Shown one piece after another: positions 6,913-8,036 of a stretch of DNA of 8,036 bases. This DNA comes from Thioalkalivibrio sp. (GTDB lineage: Bacteria; Pseudomonadota; Gammaproteobacteria; Ectothiorhodospirales; Ectothiorhodospiraceae). The notes under the pieces were generated by a model. The model made no database searches and was not told the DNA's origin. It worked only from the letters and a program-made list of their open reading frames with translations. A program made the position numbers and the translations under genes. The stretch lies in assembly GCA_007133115.1 (NCBI GenBank), contig SLNI01000194.1:1-8036 (forward strand), written 5' to 3'. Position 1 is the stretch's first letter, and the number at the start of each line of letters is the position of its first letter.

Positions 6913-7011
6913 AACATGAGCCACGGAAGAACACGGACTTCACGGAAAACGAACAGAATCCAGGCTCTTTTCCGTGTCTTTCCGTGTTCTTCCGTGGCTG
7001 ATTTTCATGTT
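6913..7011. repeat. Long inverted repeat of phased CACGGA units (REP/MITE-like), possible bidirectional terminator
   Basis: Left arm 6919-6937 and right arm 6981-6999 are perfect 19-bp inverted complements (AGCCACGGAAGAACACGGA on the left). After a 3/4-nt mismatch they continue for 9 bp (6941-6949 with 6968-6976), leaving an 18-nt loop. Outside, AACATG (6913-6918) can pair with CATGTT (7006-7011) across a 6-nt bulge. Each arm contains three CACGGA/TCCGTG units: left at 6922, 6932 and 6941, right at 6971, 6981 and 6991, so about one per helical turn. It is less GC-rich than its surroundings, fills the gap between convergent genes, and ends 2 bp from the hrpB stop. I recall similar CCACGGA-A-rich repeats scattered through many bacterial genomes, often mis-translated as small ORFs ending in VFFRG. 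It may also act as a shared terminator, although T-runs are weak. Confidence 0.8.
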
Positions 7012-7013
7012 CA

Positions 7014-8036
7014 TCAGCGTCGCGGCCGGGTTCCGCGCCGCGCTTCCGCCTGCAACGGATCGTCGGGCCAGTAATGCTTCGGATAGCGCCCCTTCAGATC
7101 CTTTTTCACCTCCGGATAGGTCCTGTCCCAGAACCCGGCGAGATCCCTGGTGATCTGCATGGGGCGCCGGGCGGGCGAGAGCAGGTGCAGCGTCAGGGGT
7201 ACCTTGCCGTCTCCGATACGGGGCGTATCGGACCAGCCGAACACTTCCTGGATCCGGACCGGGAGCACCGGATGTTCGGGATCGCTGTAGTCGATCGCGA
7301 TTCTTGAACCGCTTGGGACCCCGATATGGCTGGGCGCCAGTTCATCCAGACGCTTGCGCTGTGACCATTCCAGCGGCTGTGTCAGGACCGCAGACATGTC
7401 GAGTCGCTGCAGATGGCTGAGCCGGCTCATGCCCCCGAGCCAGGGACCGAGCCATTCATCGAGGTCCTCGAGCAGCGCGGAATCGCTGGGGTCCGGCCAC
7501 GCGGGGCCTTCCAGTGCGCGGACAAAGGCCATGCGTGCCCTCAGCCTTCGACTTTCCGGCGACCATGGCAGGCTCGCGATACCGTGCCTGCGGATGGCGT
7601 CGAGGAGCAATTGGCCGATCTTGGCACGAGGCGGCTCCCGGAGCGGCTGGCTCTCCAGGACGAGGGCCCCGAGGCGCTGTTCGCGACAGGCCAGAACCGC
7701 GCCTGAATCCGGGTCCCATTCGACCCGGTCCTCGTGCCGGACGAGGTCCGAAAAATCGCGCGCGAGCGTGGTCCGATCGAGCGGCGCGGCTAGGTGAATC
7801 ATGGCCTCCCGATGACCTGCATCGAGAACGGCCGCCACGATGCAGGGGGCTTCGGCGAGATCGTCCTCGCGCGGGAAGAATGCTCCACGGCCGTTGGCCA
7901 GCAGAAAACGAGGCTCAGGCCCGGGCCGCCGCAGTGCGATGCGATCCGGATAGGCGAGAGCCAGCAGGCGGCCGGCCGATTCCGGATCTACATTGCTTTG
8001 CGCGAACGTCCGGGTGCCGAGTTGCTGCGACCAGCG
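7014..8036 (-). CDS. hrpB: ATP-dependent helicase HrpB, C-terminal part (5'-truncated by window edge)
   Basis: The minus-strand frame is open from the right edge to a tandem TGA TGA (7016-7014, 7013-7011), giving the last 340 residues. HrpB is a DEAH-type putative RNA/DNA helicase of about 800-850 residues, usually non-essential, with a poorly defined role. Recognisable parts are [17 protein letters not shown] (about 21-37 of the fragment), ANGRGAFF (about 47-54), the [13 protein letters not shown] region (near 160-172), and the family's C-terminal HrpB_C signature [27 protein letters not shown] at the very end. The segment [36 protein letters not shown]-like block before it is also typical (here beginning WSDTPRIG). 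Walker and DEAH motifs lie beyond the window, so ATPase integrity cannot be judged. A GTG at 7838 lies inside this frame and is an internal valine, not a start. It converges on the DUF4124-like gene across the CACGGA repeat. Confidence 0.93.
   Translation of the reverse strand, partial: [340 protein letters not shown]

Noticed and set aside
6112..6943. Long minus-strand frames opposite the DUF4124-like gene and tRNA
   Set aside because: They are Arg/Pro/Gly-rich shadow frames that also read through the tRNA. One begins within the CACGGA repeat with the spurious VFFRG-type start.
7014..7838. A self-contained 274-residue gene starting at GTG 7838
   Set aside because: The frame stays open to the window edge and its upstream translation continues the HrpB match, so the GTG is an internal valine codon.

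Overview
The window reads as chromosomal DNA from a GC-rich gammaproteobacterium. Evidence is a RelA of the single-function beta/gammaproteobacterial type, the ybbA-ybbP/tesA arrangement known from E. coli, and an HrpB-type helicase. Strong G/C preference at third codon positions and a DUF4124-type envelope protein would fit the Chromatiales/Ectothiorhodospiraceae, but placement at that level is an inference. No phage genes, transposase, integrase, CRISPR array or rRNA was seen. The region is mostly housekeeping, with a few unusual non-coding structures.

Layout from left to right: (1) 1-1724, minus strand, most of relA, cut by the left edge before its C-terminal regulatory domains. (2) 1783-4278, minus, ybbP, a ten-helix MacB-superfamily permease. 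(3) 4275-4991, minus, ybbA, its ATPase, overlapping ybbP by 4 bp. (4) 4990-5646, plus, tesA, a secreted GDSL esterase/thioesterase whose start codon overlaps that of ybbA head to head. (5) 5649-5987, minus, an unrecognised 112-residue protein convergent with tesA and separated from it by 2 bp, with a 45-bp imperfect palindrome over its start. (6) 6198-6274, plus, tRNA-Arg(CCU). (7) 6316-6876, plus, a secreted DUF4124-like protein with a proline/histidine-rich tail. (8) 6913-7011, a long inverted repeat built from phased CACGGA units, filling the gap between convergent genes. (9) 7014-8036, minus, the C-terminal 340 residues of HrpB, cut by the right edge.

Functionally, ybbA, ybbP and tesA probably form one unit: an inner-membrane ABC machine of the mechanotransmission (MacB/LolCDE-like) type paired with a periplasmic lipid esterase. 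relA lies 58 bp downstream of ybbP with no visible terminator, so it may be partly co-transcribed with ybbAP. The items most worth a second look are the shared CATG start of ybbA/tesA, the palindrome centred at 6000, the CACGGA inverted repeat, and the TATACT box just before the relA start.
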